This document shows, one piece after another, positions 12,229-12,880 of a DNA stretch of 12,880 nt. The position numbers and the translations under genes were made by a program. Each line of letters starts with the position of its first letter. Position 1 is the stretch's first letter. The notes under the pieces were generated by a model. It searched no databases and had not been told where the DNA came from. It saw only the letters and a program-made list of their open reading frames with translations. The stretch spans positions 1 through 12,880 of the forward strand of contig CAZWYJ010000033.1 of the NCBI GenBank assembly GCA_964638165.1. The letters are read 5' to 3'. Origin of the DNA: 2-12-FULL-60-25 sp964638165 (GTDB lineage Bacteria; Patescibacteriota; Patescibacteriia; 2-12-FULL-60-25).

Positions 12229-12284
12229 GTAGGGAAATGCGGGAGCCTGTCACGTGGTATGGCAACAGTGAACGTCGAGCCGGT

Positions 12285-12310
12285 GGCACGGCGGTCGCGA
12301 CCGCCGTGCC
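12285..12310. repeat. 26-bp perfect palindrome overlapping the tRNA 5' end
   Basis: GGCACGGCGGTCG is followed directly by its own reverse complement CGACCGCCGTGCC. As RNA it would form an 11-bp stem with a CGCG loop. Its last three bases are G1, C2 and C3 of the tRNA, so the leader hairpin and the tRNA acceptor stem cannot both use those bases. Confidence 0.9.
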
Positions 12311-12384
12311 GGGGTAGCTCAGTTGGTTAGAGCGTGGGACTCATAAGCCCGAGGTCGGCGGTTCAAATCCGCCCCCCGGTACCA
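12308..12384 (+). tRNA. CAU-anticodon tRNA, elongator Met or Ile2
   Basis: A 77-nt cloverleaf with encoded CCA: acceptor GCCGGGG/CCCCGGT (G1-U72), D stem GCTC/GAGC, anticodon loop CTCATAA with normal U33, and T arm GGCGG-TTCAAAT-CCGCC. It is not an initiator, since position 1 is paired. A CAU anticodon fits elongator Met, or Ile2 if the C34 is converted to lysidine; sequence alone does not separate them. The anticodon stem TGGGA/GCCCG has T27-G43 and an A31-G39 mismatch, which is odd. Confidence 0.9.
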
Positions 12385-12390
12385 AATTCA

Positions 12391-12416
12391 CCCCAGCCCA
12401 AAAGGCTGGGGTTTTC
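12391..12416 (+). terminator. Terminator of the CAU tRNA
   Basis: CCCCAGCC (12391-12398) pairs with GGCTGGGG (12404-12411) around CAAAA, followed by TTTTC. It lies 6 nt after the CCA end. Confidence 0.85.
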
Positions 12417-12449
12417 GATAGTTTCTTGATAGGCGGTATTACGCGTTGG

Positions 12450-12458
12450 TGTTAAACT
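12450..12458 (+). promoter_or_regulatory. Extended -10 for a near-leaderless start
   Basis: TG-T-TAAACT ends 11 nt before the ATG at 12470. The -35 is unclear: TTGATA at 12426 is too far upstream. Confidence 0.45.
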
Positions 12459-12469
12459 GATCATTAAAT

Positions 12470-12835
12470 ATGCAACAAGAAAGTTTTGATAAGATTTTGA
12501 AACTGGATGGAAGGGAGTTTATTGAAGAGTTGCTTAAATTTGAACAGCATAGGTTCGATCGCAATTTTTTAAAAGGTTCTGTTTACGAAGAAATGAATGC
12601 TGAATTCGGGATTTTTCCATCTAAAAAAGTCTACCCAGTATATTTCCACGGCGATATATTTTCCCCTAAGGAAAAACATATTTTTGTCGGTATGAACCCT
12701 GGCTATAAGGAAGAGAAAAATGAGCTAGAGCAACGAAACGCAGAGCGTTTAGGGCTTCTAGAGGCCAGCGTAACGGGCTTTCAATATTTTAAGAAACAGA
12801 GACAGGGTTTAATTCCATATTTTGCAAGGCTCTAG
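12470..12835 (+). CDS. AT-rich protein of unknown function, possibly truncated
   Basis: The 121-residue product begins with a charged helical region and then has VYFHGDIFSPKEKHIFVGMNPGYKEEKN (about 57-84). The GMNPG core (74-78) recalls the GxxPG active-site loop of uracil-DNA-glycosylase-fold proteins, but the match is short. The sequence breaks off at QGLIPYFARL, where the fold would be expected to continue, and after the TAG the frame is open to the window edge. This suggests a premature stop or a short remnant. Its AT-rich base use differs from its neighbours, a sign of transfer or of weak selection. No Shine-Dalgarno is seen; an extended -10 supports the ATG at 12470. Confidence 0.6.
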   Translation: MQQESFDKILKLDGREFIEELLKFEQHRFDRNFLKGSVYEEMNAEFGIFPSKKVYPVYFHGDIFSPKEKHIFVGMNPGYKEEKNELEQRNAERLGLLEASVTGFQYFKKQRQGLIPYFARL

Positions 12836-12849
12836 ACTAGCAGACCGCA

Positions 12850-12858
12850 TGATAAAAT
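12850..12858 (+). promoter_or_regulatory. Extended -10 before the last gene start
   Basis: TG-A-TAAAAT ends 6 nt before an ATG at 12865, the same arrangement as at 12450 and 590. TAAAAT is a five-of-six match. Confidence 0.45.
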
Positions 12859-12864
12859 GCGATT

Positions 12865-12880
12865 ATGCTTGTCAGTACAG
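12865..12880 (+). CDS. Start of a gene cut by the window edge
   Basis: An ATG at 12865 is preceded by an extended -10 at the spacing seen for the other near-leaderless genes. Only five codons (MLVST) are visible, so no function can be given. Confidence 0.3.

Noticed and set aside
12177..12317. Small frame of 46 codons from the ATG at 12177
   Set aside because: It overlaps a -10 box at its start, runs through the 26-bp palindrome and ends inside the tRNA, with no ribosome-binding site.

Overview
The window looks like a piece of a metagenome-assembled genome from a Candidate Phyla Radiation (Patescibacteria) bacterium, perhaps near Uhrbacteria/Magasanikbacteria. This is an inference from gene style and not a database result. 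The supporting signs are compact housekeeping genes (a shortened bacterial-type aspartyl-tRNA synthetase, ScpA and ScpB), large Gly/Ser-linked surface lipoproteins, many starts with no Shine-Dalgarno but a -10 box just upstream, and a scaffold gap of exactly 100 N.

Positions 1-1680 are relatively AT-rich and carry two minus-strand genes: a 139-residue unknown protein and a lipoprotein with a hydrophobic, glycine-containing C-terminus. Positions 1544-4160 are GC-rich and hold two successive lipoprotein cassettes. Each has a near-consensus promoter (TTGACA-N17-TATGAT or TTGACA-N17-TATGCT) in a shared block of about 38 bp, a leader with two stem-loops, a Shine-Dalgarno, a lipoprotein gene (92 and 557 residues), and the same 3' module of about 125 bp (terminator plus long palindrome). 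The coding sequences are unrelated. This is the most novel-looking feature of the window.

Positions 4200-4640 hold a membrane-anchored protein interrupted by the assembly gap. The housekeeping block follows: aspS (without the GAD domain), scpA, scpB (chromosome condensation with Smc), a D-Ala-D-Ala carboxypeptidase overlapping scpB by 4 nt, a GT4-type glycosyltransferase, a cupin and a secreted protein of 336 residues. All of these are on the plus strand. Their spacers contain dispersed palindromes, two opposite-facing copies of one 36-bp element, and inverted arrays of 7-8 bp tandem repeats.

Positions 11732-12416 are a dense RNA-gene junction. A stack of hairpin terminators is followed by a minus-strand initiator tRNA-fMet with unusual anticodon-arm bases and a promoter abutting its mature 5' end. 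A 29-bp-arm inverted repeat and a plus-strand CAU tRNA, whose 5' end lies inside a 26-bp perfect palindrome, come next. The window ends with an AT-rich, probably truncated gene and the first codons of another.

Functionally, aspS serves translation, scpA/scpB chromosome segregation, and the carboxypeptidase and glycosyltransferase the cell envelope. Four secreted or lipidated proteins add a strong cell-surface theme. Two gene-start styles coexist: the three lipoprotein genes at 680-3979 have leaders and Shine-Dalgarno sequences, while several other genes appear to be leaderless.
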